Positions 53,177 to 61,709 are shown, counted from the stretch's first letter. The stretch is DNA of 64,000 nucleotides from Lachnospiraceae bacterium (GCA_017623215.1 JAGAPO010000041.1:33305-97304); one strand, 5' to 3'. Numbers and translations are program-made. The notes: generated by a model from the sequence alone, not told the origin.

Positions 53177-54478
53177 CTATGCAAAATCCGCTTCTACACA
53201 ATCGGTATCGTCTGTTACGGGGGCCGAATCGGAAGCCGACGGAGTGTCAGCTTCAGCTGTCTTACTTTCTTCCGCCATACCGGCATCTGCCTTCACGGCT
53301 TCTGTGACGGTATCGGCATCCGCGGTTACCGATTCTTCAGCGGCTTCCTTTGCCGCCTGCTTCGCGGCTCTTTCCGCTTTCGCAGCTTCTATCTTCGCCT
53401 TCAGATTACCGCTCCAGCTCTCGAAAGCGAGGCGGCCTTCCTTTGCGAGCTCATTCGCCTTCTTTGCGGTGCGGATACCGGCAGAGGCAAGAGCGGGAGC
53501 GGCGACCTCTGTCATCCATTCCTCCACATGGTCAAAGCCGCGGTAGAGTCCATACATTACGCCGACGAGAGAACCGAAGAGAAGAAGTACAACCCCGACA
53601 TTCATAACGGAGGAAAGGCTGATAAAAGCAGCGGCGGAACCGGCTGCCGCGAGAAGCATGACGGATATGGTCAGTCCGAAGAGCAGCACGGAGCAGATTC
53701 TCTGTAACAGCTCTTCTGCCTTCTCCCAGGTCATCTTGCCGTCCGCAACTTCATGGACGATTGCTTCCACATCCTGTTCGGCTGTGGCGCGGAAGACAAG
53801 AGCGCGGAGCAGGACGAGGGAATCCGCATCCTTCCATTCGGGTTCGGGAGTCAGAATTCCGGTCTTAATTCCTTTGTAGACACAGTAAGCATCCAACAGC
53901 GCCAGGTCGGTCTTGTCGAACCCGGAGGCCTTGCTGCCCGCATCCGCGTCGATGGCATCCGTTACAACGGTACGGTACTCCTCCGGAACTGCGAGCAGGC
54001 AGATCGAGCCGGATGAGAGGATCAGCTCCGCAAGGCTGTCAAGATCGGCTTCGGTAACCTCATTCTCTGATTTTAAGGTAACGGTCTGCTTTGCCTGTTC
54101 CACAGCCTCTTCAATACCGCAGCCCTCTGCGGCGGCATGATTCGCACTGGTCAGAATCTCGAAAATACCGGAAAGAACACAGTATTTCTGATATAAAGAG
54201 GCGGATTCGTCCGCCTTTACCGCGTCGATCTTTTCCTGAAGATATTCTTCGGGAAGCAGCGTCTCGGCCTTACTCACCTCCATGCGGTATTCCGCTGCAC
54301 AGGCAGTCATATCTTCCACAAGCTTAACACCGTCTTCCTCGGTCAGTTCAAAGGTCTTTGCGTAATCCGAAGCAATCACGTCCGATAATGACAGCTCTTC
54401 CTCCGATGCTCTCTTTAACAGTGCATCACGATCCTTCATAACAGCCTTTGTCTTATTAAAGTGGAATAAATTCTTCAT
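53177..54478 (-). CDS. Membrane-hairpin protein A
   Basis: The 433-residue product has a long helical N-terminal part (LSLSDVIASDYAKTFELTEE, LPEEYLQEKI, YQKYCVLSG). Two strongly hydrophobic segments lie near 265-325 (LFGLTISVMLLAAAGSAAAF, NVGVVLLLFGSLVGVMYGLY). An Ala/Lys/Glu-rich coiled coil (KAKIEAAKAERAAKQAAKEA) and an acidic tail follow. It is paralogous to the next protein. GGAGG on the minus strand (complement of about 54485-54489) supports ATG 54478 rather than 54496. It is the first gene after a near-consensus promoter and an AT-rich palindrome. I know no family for it. Confidence 0.8.
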   Translation of the reverse strand: MKNLFHFNKTKAVMKDRDALLKRASEEELSLSDVIASDYAKTFELTEEDGVKLVEDMTACAAEYRMEVSKAETLLPEEYLQEKIDAVKADESASLYQKYCVLSGIFEILTSANHAAAEGCGIEEAVEQAKQTVTLKSENEVTEADLDSLAELILSSGSICLLAVPEEYRTVVTDAIDADAGSKASGFDKTDLALLDAYCVYKGIKTGILTPEPEWKDADSLVLLRALVFRATAEQDVEAIVHEVADGKMTWEKAEELLQRICSVLLFGLTISVMLLAAAGSAAAFISLSSVMNVGVVLLLFGSLVGVMYGLYRGFDHVEEWMTEVAAPALASAGIRTAKKANELAKEGRLAFESWSGNLKAKIEAAKAERAAKQAAKEAAEESVTADADTVTEAVKADAGMAEESKTAEADTPSASDSAPVTDDTDCVEADFA

Positions 54479-54551
54479 AGTAAAATCCTCCTTCATAGTA
54501 GGCGGGTATCCGAAATAAGCTCAGACGCCCGGTAATCTGGTATCTGAGCTT

Positions 54552-54580
54552 ATCATACATCAAAATGAAGGTTGTGTCAA
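54552..54580 (-). promoter_or_regulatory. Promoter of the membrane-hairpin operon
   Basis: TTGACA (complement of 54575-54580) and TATGAT (complement of 54552-54557) lie 17 nt apart on the minus strand, about 75 nt before the start of membrane protein A. The -35 box is immediately next to the palindrome at 54582-54618. Confidence 0.8.
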
Positions 54581-54581
54581 T

Positions 54582-54618
54582 ATTTAATACAACAAAAATC
54601 AAAAATGTTGTATTAAAT
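54582..54618. promoter_or_regulatory. 12-bp palindrome beside the promoter
   Basis: ATTTAATACAAC (54582-54593) and GTTGTATTAAAT (54607-54618) are perfect inverted repeats with a 13-nt A-rich spacer. The array begins one base upstream of the -35 box and its far arm touches the stop codon of the ATPase gene. It may be an operator, with arm centres about 25 bp apart, or a weak AT-rich terminator of the ATPase operon, or both. Confidence 0.65.
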
Positions 54619-56420
54619 CATCTTGGAAATCGTTTCATTAATGCAGCATCATACCCGGTAGGGTCTGCGGAAAGCTCAGGCTGTGCCGAGGCGGTCCGGA
54701 AATGACAGGACTTTAAGGTCTGGTAGCATTTCTCAATTTCAGCGGCGTCGGTGATTCCGTAGTTCTGAACTCCGGCGAGCCCGGACTGCGCGAGACGGTT
54801 CAGGCGGCTGATAACCTGGGACGCGGTAACGCTGTCCTGTCCGACCCCGCGGTTCCCGAACACATCAATGTATAGATCGTTGACCAGGCTTTCAATGTCG
54901 GCTCCGATGAAGAAATTCTGGGTTCGCCCTGCCGCGGTGAGAACGTTGTCGATCGCGGCATTTAGTTCCTTATGAAGCTCGGGCTGAGCAAATAGCTGCT
55001 TTCGGCTGTCGGTGTAGGTCAGGTGAATCTCGAAGATTTTCCGGCATTCCGCAGCAGTTGGAAGATAGCAGCAGAATTTTTCATCAAACCGGCCTTTGCG
55101 CTTGAATTCCGGCGGAAGAGCGGAGACGTCGTTGGCGGTTGCGATGACGTAGCACGCGCAGGTCTTTTCCTGCATCCAGGTGAGAAAGGAGCTGAATACC
55201 CGTTTGAAGGTGTCGTTCTCCGAGCTGCGTCCGGCTCCGGCAAAGGATTTCTCAAGTTCGTCAATCCAGAGAACGCAGGGGGACATTGCTTCGGCAAGCT
55301 TTAAGGCACGCCAGAGGTTCTCTTCGGATTCGCCGACGTATTTTCCCATCAGGCGGCCGACATCCAGCTTGATGAGAGGACGCTTAAAGATGCTGCCGGC
55401 GAGCTTGGCAAGCAGGGATTTACCGGTTCCCGGAATTCCGGATATCAGAATACCCTTCGGAAGAAGAATACCGTTCTGCGCCGCAAGGGAGATATCCTCA
55501 TAGATCCGGGCGCGCGCCTTCAGGTAATCAAGCGCCTCATCCATTCCGCCGATCTTATCCTCGCCGACCGGCTCAATCCATTCCAGCAGCCCGGCCTTTT
55601 TGGCGAGCTGCTTTTTCTCCTCCGACGCGATTTCACGGATAATGCGGCCGCGTTCATACATCGGGTGGCTGCTTTTCAGATAGGCGCGCGTAAGAATCCG
55701 CTCGACATCGATCCGGTTCAGGCCGCGGAACGTATTTAAAAGCGTATCCGTGCTTTCCTTCAGCTCCCCGATTGTGTCGTTGTTGCGCTGTCTGGCCGCC
55801 GTTATCAGGGCGCGTAGCGTATCGTCATCCGGAAGGACCGGCTCAAATACCTGGGTATAGGGCTCTAACGACGGCGAAAGATTGCCGGTTCCCGACGCGC
55901 TCATCAGAACAAAGAGGGAAGGGCCGTCGGGCTTTCTTGCCGCGCTGATGCTGCCGAGTCTGGCCATTGCGGTAACGGCGGCGACGGCGCCTGCGTCTCC
56001 TCTTGCGGCTTTGGAAAAAAGCTGATCCGCGCCGCGCAAAATGAGCAGAATCTGACGGCTCTTTCCGGAAAGGCACGCCAGCTGTTCAATCGCCATCGCG
56101 GTATAATAGGGACTTTTGCAGTCGTACTCCTTGAGGGCAGTATCGGCGAAGCGCCTTCTGCGCATCGGGTACAGGGAAAGCCCATCATGCGGCTGATAGC
56201 GTGTCACCTGCGGACTCCAGGAGATGACGCCCTCCTCGGATTCGAGCCGACCGCAGGAGAGTTCGACGATATGATTCCGGAAATACCGGCGATCATACAT
56301 CGTGGCTGCGACGTCGTCGATATCCTCTTCATAGTTTGTCTTCAATATAAATAAGCTGATTCCGGAGCGGTACAGGGATATCATGTCTCTGCACAGCTCG
56401 GGCAGGGTTTGAGATGTCAT
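54618..56420 (-). CDS. AAA+ ATPase, Ycf46-like
   Basis: The 600-residue protein has an N-terminal region (1-280) resembling the degenerate P-loop part of Ycf46-type ATPases (SLYRSGISLFILKTNYEEDI, ISWSPQ). A full AAA+ module follows: GILISGIPGTGKS (Walker A near 326-334), DVGRLMGKYVGESEENLW, VLWIDELEKSF (Walker B near 380), a sensor I segment CYVIATANDVSAL, arginine-finger region KRKGRFDEKF, then a helical lid. It should be an ATP-driven protein remodeller; the target is unknown. GGAGG (complement of 56426-56430) supports the start at 56420, although the frame extends to 56465. It follows the WG-repeat gene by 19 nt, so the two form one operon. Confidence 0.87.
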   Translation of the reverse strand: MTSQTLPELCRDMISLYRSGISLFILKTNYEEDIDDVAATMYDRRYFRNHIVELSCGRLESEEGVISWSPQVTRYQPHDGLSLYPMRRRRFADTALKEYDCKSPYYTAMAIEQLACLSGKSRQILLILRGADQLFSKAARGDAGAVAAVTAMARLGSISAARKPDGPSLFVLMSASGTGNLSPSLEPYTQVFEPVLPDDDTLRALITAARQRNNDTIGELKESTDTLLNTFRGLNRIDVERILTRAYLKSSHPMYERGRIIREIASEEKKQLAKKAGLLEWIEPVGEDKIGGMDEALDYLKARARIYEDISLAAQNGILLPKGILISGIPGTGKSLLAKLAGSIFKRPLIKLDVGRLMGKYVGESEENLWRALKLAEAMSPCVLWIDELEKSFAGAGRSSENDTFKRVFSSFLTWMQEKTCACYVIATANDVSALPPEFKRKGRFDEKFCCYLPTAAECRKIFEIHLTYTDSRKQLFAQPELHKELNAAIDNVLTAAGRTQNFFIGADIESLVNDLYIDVFGNRGVGQDSVTASQVISRLNRLAQSGLAGVQNYGITDAAEIEKCYQTLKSCHFRTASAQPELSADPTGYDAALMKRFPR

Positions 56421-56439
56421 AAGCGCCTCCATTCTTGCT

Positions 56440-58137
56440 TCATACGGGATTCCCGGCGGTATCAATGTAAGAAGGGACGCCGTCGCGGATGATCAGAGCG
56501 GTTCCTTCCTCGGTAAAATTATAGACCGTGCCGGTCAGGGTACAGGGAATTACCATTTCCCCGTTCTCGTTAATAAAACCGTAGTTCTGGTTCTCGCCGC
56601 AGACCCTGAGCAGTCCCTTCGACCAGATGGAACCGTTGGTCGTATACAATTTGCCGTTCTTATCATAAAAATGCTGGTAGGTCTCGAGATCAAACCAATT
56701 CTTCTTTCGGCTCGCGCTGCACATAAACCCTCCCGGGAGACGGCGCACGGTATTGTACTGAATCGGAATCAGAAGCGTTCCGTCACTGCGCAGCATGCCG
56801 AGCAGCATCCCTTTTTTGGAGGAAAGGCCGGCTAAAGCAAATCCCTTATCGGATGGGTAGAGCAAATCGTAGCAGAACGCGGACTCCTTTCCGTTCGGAA
56901 TCTCATCCTGCGCGAAAAGGCCCCATTTTCCGAGGCGTTTGATTCGATAGCGGCCGTCCGAAGGCGCGTCATCGATCTGCTCAATTCCGTCGGTCAGTGC
57001 GGCAAGCGACTGGTTCCAGAGCGCCAGCGTGCCGTTGCGGTAGGTAAGCAGGTAGGAACCGGTAAAATGCGTTCGAATCGAGACGACGTCATGCAGCCGG
57101 AACTGCTCCGGATATTCGGAAAGCTCCTTTCCGCAGGTGTCGATAACGGCGGCGCCCGATGCCGAATTCCAGACAAGCGTCTTAAAATTCGCAAACGGAA
57201 GTGCCATATCAAAGCTTCCGATCGGGTGAACCCGTCCGTCTGAGGTCAGATACTGATATTTGCCGTCCGAACGTCTGGAGAGGCGAAGTCCCGCAATCTG
57301 TACCTGCGGCGGAAGCTGTTCGGGAGAAAGACCGCAGAAGGAGGACAGCAGCAGTACCTTATCCGGCTCTGCCATAATCGGGCGAATATTTTCAAAACGA
57401 AAGAGGCAGTCTGTGAAATCAATGCAGTATGCGTCTTCTTCGGCCGCCTTTTCCGATAGAAAATGCAGATCTACCGGGGCGCCGGATTCGGACAACCCGA
57501 TTAACTGCACCTGGCGATGCAGATCCGGCGAGTCGTGGAAGTGAAAATAGGAATCCCTCGCGCGCAGAATGACGTCGCACAGGCCGATGGTATCAATCGC
57601 CCAGCCCTGCTTCAGCCCTTCCTCAATTCGCGTGAGCTCTTCGTTCGTAAGAACCAGCGCCGCGCCGCCGCCGGCCTGTCGGCACCACTCCCTGATATGC
57701 TCTAAAAAGGCGGGAGAACTGATCTGACCGATCAGGCTTTCCTTCTCCGGTGTAAGGCCAAAGTCGGGCAGAAGAGCACAGGAATTCATAGGGGAGCCTG
57801 CGTTGGAGCCCGGAATATCCGGAACATCAGGGACAGGGAAGAGGGGGGCAGAACCGTGTGCACTCCTGTCTTCACCGCTAACTGTTCGAATAAAAGAATC
57901 CCTGCCGGACGGAAGATTCAGCGTCTGAATGATGAGCGGAAGCCGTTCTGATTCCGATGCTTCCGCGATTGTGTATCCGATCTTTGGATCGTATTCCGCC
58001 AAAGAACGATACCAGCCATCGAATCCGGCGTTCAGCTTTGCAAGCGCATCAGCGCGTTCCGACTCCGAGATGGAACCGTTTAAATAATCCTGTAAATCAA
58101 CTGTGCTGAACATACCGTTCAGTACAAATTCTGACAT
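56440..58137 (-). CDS. WG-repeat protein
   Basis: The protein has 565 residues without signal peptide or membrane segment. The first 70 residues are helical (STVDLQDYLNGSISESERAD). The middle is alpha/beta. From about residue 340 to the end the sequence repeats WG-type beta motifs, such as RIKRLGKWGLFAQDEIPNGK, GMLRSDGTLLIPIQYNTV and NYGFINENGEMVIP. WG repeats usually mediate protein contacts. It is cotranscribed with the AAA+ ATPase and is a plausible substrate-recognition or scaffold partner. The start at 58137 follows a GAGGT site. The open frame continues 100 codons upstream into the promoter and repeat region and is rejected there. Confidence 0.82.
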   Translation of the reverse strand: MSEFVLNGMFSTVDLQDYLNGSISESERADALAKLNAGFDGWYRSLAEYDPKIGYTIAEASESERLPLIIQTLNLPSGRDSFIRTVSGEDRSAHGSAPLFPVPDVPDIPGSNAGSPMNSCALLPDFGLTPEKESLIGQISSPAFLEHIREWCRQAGGGAALVLTNEELTRIEEGLKQGWAIDTIGLCDVILRARDSYFHFHDSPDLHRQVQLIGLSESGAPVDLHFLSEKAAEEDAYCIDFTDCLFRFENIRPIMAEPDKVLLLSSFCGLSPEQLPPQVQIAGLRLSRRSDGKYQYLTSDGRVHPIGSFDMALPFANFKTLVWNSASGAAVIDTCGKELSEYPEQFRLHDVVSIRTHFTGSYLLTYRNGTLALWNQSLAALTDGIEQIDDAPSDGRYRIKRLGKWGLFAQDEIPNGKESAFCYDLLYPSDKGFALAGLSSKKGMLLGMLRSDGTLLIPIQYNTVRRLPGGFMCSASRKKNWFDLETYQHFYDKNGKLYTTNGSIWSKGLLRVCGENQNYGFINENGEMVIPCTLTGTVYNFTEEGTALIIRDGVPSYIDTAGNPV

Positions 58138-58175
58138 AGGTACCTCATTTCTGCGCCATCCGGGCAGAAGGCAGG

Positions 58176-58255
58176 CCTTCCGGAGTACGAGCCTTCCATA
58201 GGGCGAGTCTTTCGGAATACGGACCTTCCGGAGCGTGAGCCTTCCAGAGTGCTGC
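58176..58255 (-). repeat. Five imperfect 16-bp direct repeats in the operon leader
   Basis: Units start at 58176, 58192, 58208, 58224 and 58240, all exactly 16 bp. The plus-strand pattern is CCTTCCGGAGTACGAG, with CCTTCC kept in four of five. They lie between the promoter (58377-58405) and the WG-repeat start (58137), so they are transcribed in the leader. On helical phase (16 bp) they are not an ideal one-face operator, so an RNA-level role is also possible. Confidence 0.75.
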
Positions 58256-58376
58256 AAGTCCGAAAGATGGCGCGAATCCGGGCTTGCGGGGAGATGGATT
58301 GGATGCGGCATGGAACGCACAAACAAGAATGCCAATCGTGTCTCCGTATCTGCTTTTGTTACAATTGGATATGTTG

Positions 58377-58405
58377 ATAGTACCAGAATTGTCGGAGATT
58401 TGCAA
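58377..58405 (-). promoter_or_regulatory. Promoter of the WG-repeat/AAA+ operon
   Basis: On the minus strand TTGCAA (complement of 58400-58405) and TACTAT (complement of 58377-58382) are 17 nt apart. Transcription would begin near 58370, leaving a leader of about 230 nt with the 16-bp repeats. Confidence 0.55.
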
Positions 58406-58466
58406 TAGGAGCGAACTGCGGAATGGGTTTCACACAAATTTCATAATTTGGAATCCGCTTGTACTC

Positions 58467-58495
58467 TTGCGGCTTTTTCGGCAATATGGTAAGAT
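58467..58495 (+). promoter_or_regulatory. Promoter of the cyclophilin gene
   Basis: TTGCGG (58467-58472) and TAAGAT (58490-58495) with a 17-nt spacer lie about 70 nt before the lipoprotein start, divergent from the WG-repeat/AAA+ promoter 62 nt away. Confidence 0.5.
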
Positions 58496-58566
58496 AGCAT
58501 TTGGCAGAACGATATCAGGACTGCGTATGAGGACTGTTAGGGATTGGATGAACGGAGGAATTGATT

Positions 58567-59310
58567 ATGAAGAAAAGAACAGCTTTACTTTTAGTAATAA
58601 CAGTAACAGCAGCCTTATTTGCGGGCTGCGGCAAGAGCAGCTCGACGGATGCCGGGAAGGCAGAGGCGGTCGGACAGGCGGCAGCACCGGAGGAAGGCGA
58701 GACGGTAGCGGAGATTAAGATTAAGAAATACGGCTCCATATACGTAAAGTTTTTTGAAGAGGAAGCGCCGAAGGCGGTTGAGAACTTTATCGAACATTCG
58801 AAGGAAGGCTATTATGATGGACTTACCTTTCATCGAATAATCGAAGACTTCATGATTCAGGGCGGCGATCCGAACGGGAACGGAACCGGCGGAGAGAGCA
58901 TCTGGGGAGAAGCCTTCGAGGATGAATTCTCGGACGAACTGATTCCGATCTGGGGCGCATTATGCATGGCGAACAGCGGAAGCAATACGAACGGAAGCCA
59001 GTTCTTTATCGTACAGGCGGGGCCGGAGACGATTGCGGATATGGAAGAGCAGCTAAAAGCATATGATATGACCCTTCCGGAGTATTCGGAATTAGTATGG
59101 GATGTCGAGATTAGCGACGAATCCATGGAGCTGTACCGGGAGTTGGGCGGAACCCCCTGGCTGCATATGGCGCATACGGTATTTGGACAGGTCTATGACG
59201 GCTATGATGTACTGAATGAGGTCGCGGGCGTTCCGGCGGATGAGTCGACCGGTGCACCGGATGAAGAGGTTGTAATTGAGACGATTCGGGTGTTTACCTA
59301 TGGAGAATAG
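58567..59310 (+). CDS. Lipoprotein peptidyl-prolyl cis-trans isomerase (cyclophilin)
   Basis: The 247-residue protein carries a lipoprotein signal (KKRTALLLVITVTAALFAGC) and a short spacer. The cyclophilin fold follows with AVENFIEHSKEGYYDGLTFH, RIIEDFMIQGGDPNGNGTGG, a reduced CMANSGSNTNGSQFFI segment and VFGQVYDGYDVLNEV. The active-site Arg in FHRII and the QFFI phenylalanine are present. It would fold secreted proteins at the outer face of the membrane. An insert of about 35 residues (QLKAYDMTLPEYSELVWDVE) is longer than in minimal cyclophilins. GGAGGA at 58554-58559 supports ATG 58567 over the TTG at 58561. Confidence 0.92.
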   Translation: MKKRTALLLVITVTAALFAGCGKSSSTDAGKAEAVGQAAAPEEGETVAEIKIKKYGSIYVKFFEEEAPKAVENFIEHSKEGYYDGLTFHRIIEDFMIQGGDPNGNGTGGESIWGEAFEDEFSDELIPIWGALCMANSGSNTNGSQFFIVQAGPETIADMEEQLKAYDMTLPEYSELVWDVEISDESMELYRELGGTPWLHMAHTVFGQVYDGYDVLNEVAGVPADESTGAPDEEVVIETIRVFTYGE

Positions 59311-59384
59311 AGGGAAAAGAGGGATTTAGGCGTCTGAAAGACACCGCCCAAGTCCCTCTGCGGCGGAAAGCGCCTATTCACTCG

Positions 59385-59470
59385 GCAGATATGTGCCGGG
59401 ACCCAAATCTGCGGTATGCGAGGGCTGCGCTGCGGACATCCGTGAAATCGTATTCGTGATTTCGCTTGGG
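59385..59470. repeat. Second, degenerate copy of the hairpin repeat family
   Basis: GCAGATATGTGCCGGGACCCAAATCTGC and, after an insertion of about 20 nt, GTGAAATCG...GATTTCGC repeat the second and third units of the element at 38251-38316 in the same order. Stems are less perfect. It fills the gap between the cyclophilin gene and the response regulator gene, which accounts for a misleading open frame from 59393. Confidence 0.65.
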
Positions 59471-59533
59471 CCGCCTTCGCGCAGGAGGACTCCGGCATAT
59501 CGGTTAGGGGAATTCGAAAGGAGGCTGTTTTGG

Positions 59534-60214
59534 ATGGAACGTCTGAAGATTATGGTGGTAGACGATGAAAGCAGAATGAGGAAGCTGGTGAAGGATTTCC
59601 TTGTTAAGAGCAATTACGAGGTAATTGAGGCGGAGAACGGAGAACAGGCAGTGGATATCTTCTTTTCGGAGAAGGATATTGCGCTGATGATTCTTGACGT
59701 TATGATGCCAAAGATGGATGGCTGGCAGGTCTGCAGAGAAGTTCGGAAATATTCAAAAGTACCGATTATCATGCTGACAGCAAAGAGCGATGAGCAGGAT
59801 GAACTGCTCGGTTTTGAGCTCGGCGTAGACGAATATATCAGTAAGCCGTTCAGCCCCAGAATTCTGGTTGCGAGAGTCGAAGCGATCCTGCGCCGTGCGA
59901 ACGCAGTGGAAGAAGAGACCGTTGAGGTAGGCGGGATCCTTCTGGATAAGGCGGCTCACATCGTTCGAATTGAAGGTGAGACGATTGATTTAAGCGTAAA
60001 GGAATTCGAACTGCTGTCCTATTTTATTAAGAATCAGGGAGTTGCGCTTTCCAGAGAGCGGATACTGAATAATGTATGGAACTATGATTATTTTGGAGAT
60101 GCCAGAACGATTGATACCCATGTAAAGAAGCTTCGCAGCAAGCTTGGAAGCAAGGGAGATTATATTAAGACCATATGGGGAATGGGGTATAAGTTTGAAG
60201 TCGAACAAAAGTAA
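59534..60214 (+). CDS. OmpR-family response regulator
   Basis: The 226-residue regulator has a receiver domain (LKIMVVDDESRMRKLVKDFL, phosphorylation site Asp55 in LMILDVMMPKMDG, Lys in ISKPF) and a C-terminal winged helix (VKEFELLSYFIKNQG, RTIDTHVKKLRSKLG, WGMGYKFE). ATG 59534 follows AAGGAGG at 59518-59524. The open frame before it runs through an intergenic repeat and is not coding. It overlaps the kinase gene by 20 nt. The signal and targets are unknown. Confidence 0.93.
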   Translation: MERLKIMVVDDESRMRKLVKDFLVKSNYEVIEAENGEQAVDIFFSEKDIALMILDVMMPKMDGWQVCREVRKYSKVPIIMLTAKSDEQDELLGFELGVDEYISKPFSPRILVARVEAILRRANAVEEETVEVGGILLDKAAHIVRIEGETIDLSVKEFELLSYFIKNQGVALSRERILNNVWNYDYFGDARTIDTHVKKLRSKLGSKGDYIKTIWGMGYKFEVEQK

Positions 60215-61709
60215 ACCGAAAAGACATATTTCAATCCGGGTCAAGATATCCCTTTTGCTGCTTGCCGCGATTATGATGGCGATCTTTATCTGCTGGGGAA
60301 TCAACAAATTCTTTTTAAGCGATTATTATCAGGCAGAGAAGGTTAAGACGATTCAGGCGACCTACGCATATATGAATACATCGCAGATGCGGTCCACTAT
60401 GGAAAAAGGGAGCCTGACAGAAGAGGAATATTTTGCCATTGATCGGGTGTGTGAATTGAACAGCGTGGTTGTGAATGTATACAATACCAATGTGGAAGGA
60501 ATCTATGCTACAAATAACCGGTGGGACAATATTCTGAAGAACGTTCTGCAGGAGTATTTGTATCCGATGAAACGCTATCAGATACAGATGCTGGAAAAGC
60601 AGGATAATTACTCCATAACAACGTTGTATGATCCCTCCATGAACACAAGCTATCTGGATCTGTTCGGAAATCTGGATAACGGATATATCATATTGATACG
60701 AAGCAATCTGGAATCCCTTCAGGAGAGCGTTGAGATTGCGAACAAATTCCTGACCTATGTGGGAATCCTGACCGCTGTGATTACAATGATAGTGATGTAT
60801 CTCGTCAGCGGAAGCTTCAGCCGCCCGATTAAAAAGCTCGCGGCAATCGCAAAGCGAATGTCCGATCTGGATTTTGACGCGAAATATCCGGTCAGGCAGA
60901 ACGATGAGGTCGGAGAGCTCGGAGAGAGCATTAATGTGTTATCGGAAAAGCTGGAAAAGACGATCTCGGAGCTCAAAAGTGCGAATAACGAGCTTCAGTC
61001 GGATATTCAGAATAAGATCCAGATTGACGAGATGCGCAAGGATTTTCTTTCCAATGTTACCCATGAGCTGAAGACGCCGATTGCGCTGATTCAGGGGTAT
61101 GCGGAAGGGCTGAAGGACAACATTAATGAGGATCCGGAAAGCAGAGAATTCTACTGCGATGTCATTATTGATGAAGCAATGAAGATGAATAAGATGGTGA
61201 AAAAGCTGCTTACCCTGAACCAGATCGAATTCGGGAAGACGCCGATTGAGATGGGGCGGTTTGATTTGAACGCGCTGATTCAGTCCGTGCTTTCGTCCAC
61301 GAACATTTTGTTCCAGCAAAAAGAGGTTACCGTGCACTATGAGGCCAAGGAGAATCTCTATGTCTGGGCAGATGAATATCTGATTGAAGAGGTATTTACC
61401 AATTATATCAGTAACGCGGTTCATCATGTATCCGGAGCCAATATTATCGAAGTCAAGGTGATTCAGAAGGACGGCATTGTCCGGGTTGCAGTCTACAATA
61501 CCGGCGAGAGAATTCCGGAAGAGGAACTGGATAAGATCTGGATTAAGTTCTATAAGGTAGATAAGGCACGTACGCGGGAATACGGCGGAAGCGGCATCGG
61601 GCTTTCGATTGTAAAGGCAATCATGGATTCACATAATCAGGCATGCGGAGTTGTGAATCATGAGAATGGCGTGGAGTTCTGGTTCGAGCTGGATGCGAAG
61701 CCGGAATAG
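60195..61709 (+). CDS. Sensor histidine kinase with HAMP domain
   Basis: The kinase has 504 residues from TTG 60195, which overlaps the regulator's end; a start at 60144 lies deeper in that gene. A membrane helix lies near residues 15-36 (ISLLLLAAIMMAIFICWGIN), an extracellular sensor to about 185, then a second helix (YVGILTAVITMIVMYLVSG). A HAMP linker (FSRPIKKLAAIAKRMSDLDF) follows. HisKA has phospho-acceptor His290 in NVTHELKTPIALIQGYAEGL. The ATPase part shows NYISNAVHHV and GGSGIGLSIVKAI. It is partner to the preceding regulator. A terminator follows. Confidence 0.92.
   Translation: MKSNKSKPKRHISIRVKISLLLLAAIMMAIFICWGINKFFLSDYYQAEKVKTIQATYAYMNTSQMRSTMEKGSLTEEEYFAIDRVCELNSVVVNVYNTNVEGIYATNNRWDNILKNVLQEYLYPMKRYQIQMLEKQDNYSITTLYDPSMNTSYLDLFGNLDNGYIILIRSNLESLQESVEIANKFLTYVGILTAVITMIVMYLVSGSFSRPIKKLAAIAKRMSDLDFDAKYPVRQNDEVGELGESINVLSEKLEKTISELKSANNELQSDIQNKIQIDEMRKDFLSNVTHELKTPIALIQGYAEGLKDNINEDPESREFYCDVIIDEAMKMNKMVKKLLTLNQIEFGKTPIEMGRFDLNALIQSVLSSTNILFQQKEVTVHYEAKENLYVWADEYLIEEVFTNYISNAVHHVSGANIIEVKVIQKDGIVRVAVYNTGERIPEEELDKIWIKFYKVDKARTREYGGSGIGLSIVKAIMDSHNQACGVVNHENGVEFWFELDAKPE

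Noticed and set aside
58176..58255. Possible CRISPR array
   Set aside because: The 16-bp units are contiguous and imperfect with no spacers, and no cas gene is present.
58137..58437. 100-codon N-terminal extension of the WG-repeat protein
   Set aside because: It covers the 16-bp repeats and the promoter-like boxes, and GAGGT supports the start at 58137.
59393..59533. 47-codon N-terminal extension of the OmpR-type regulator
   Set aside because: It runs through an intergenic hairpin repeat. A strong AAGGAGG lies directly before ATG 59534, where the receiver domain begins.
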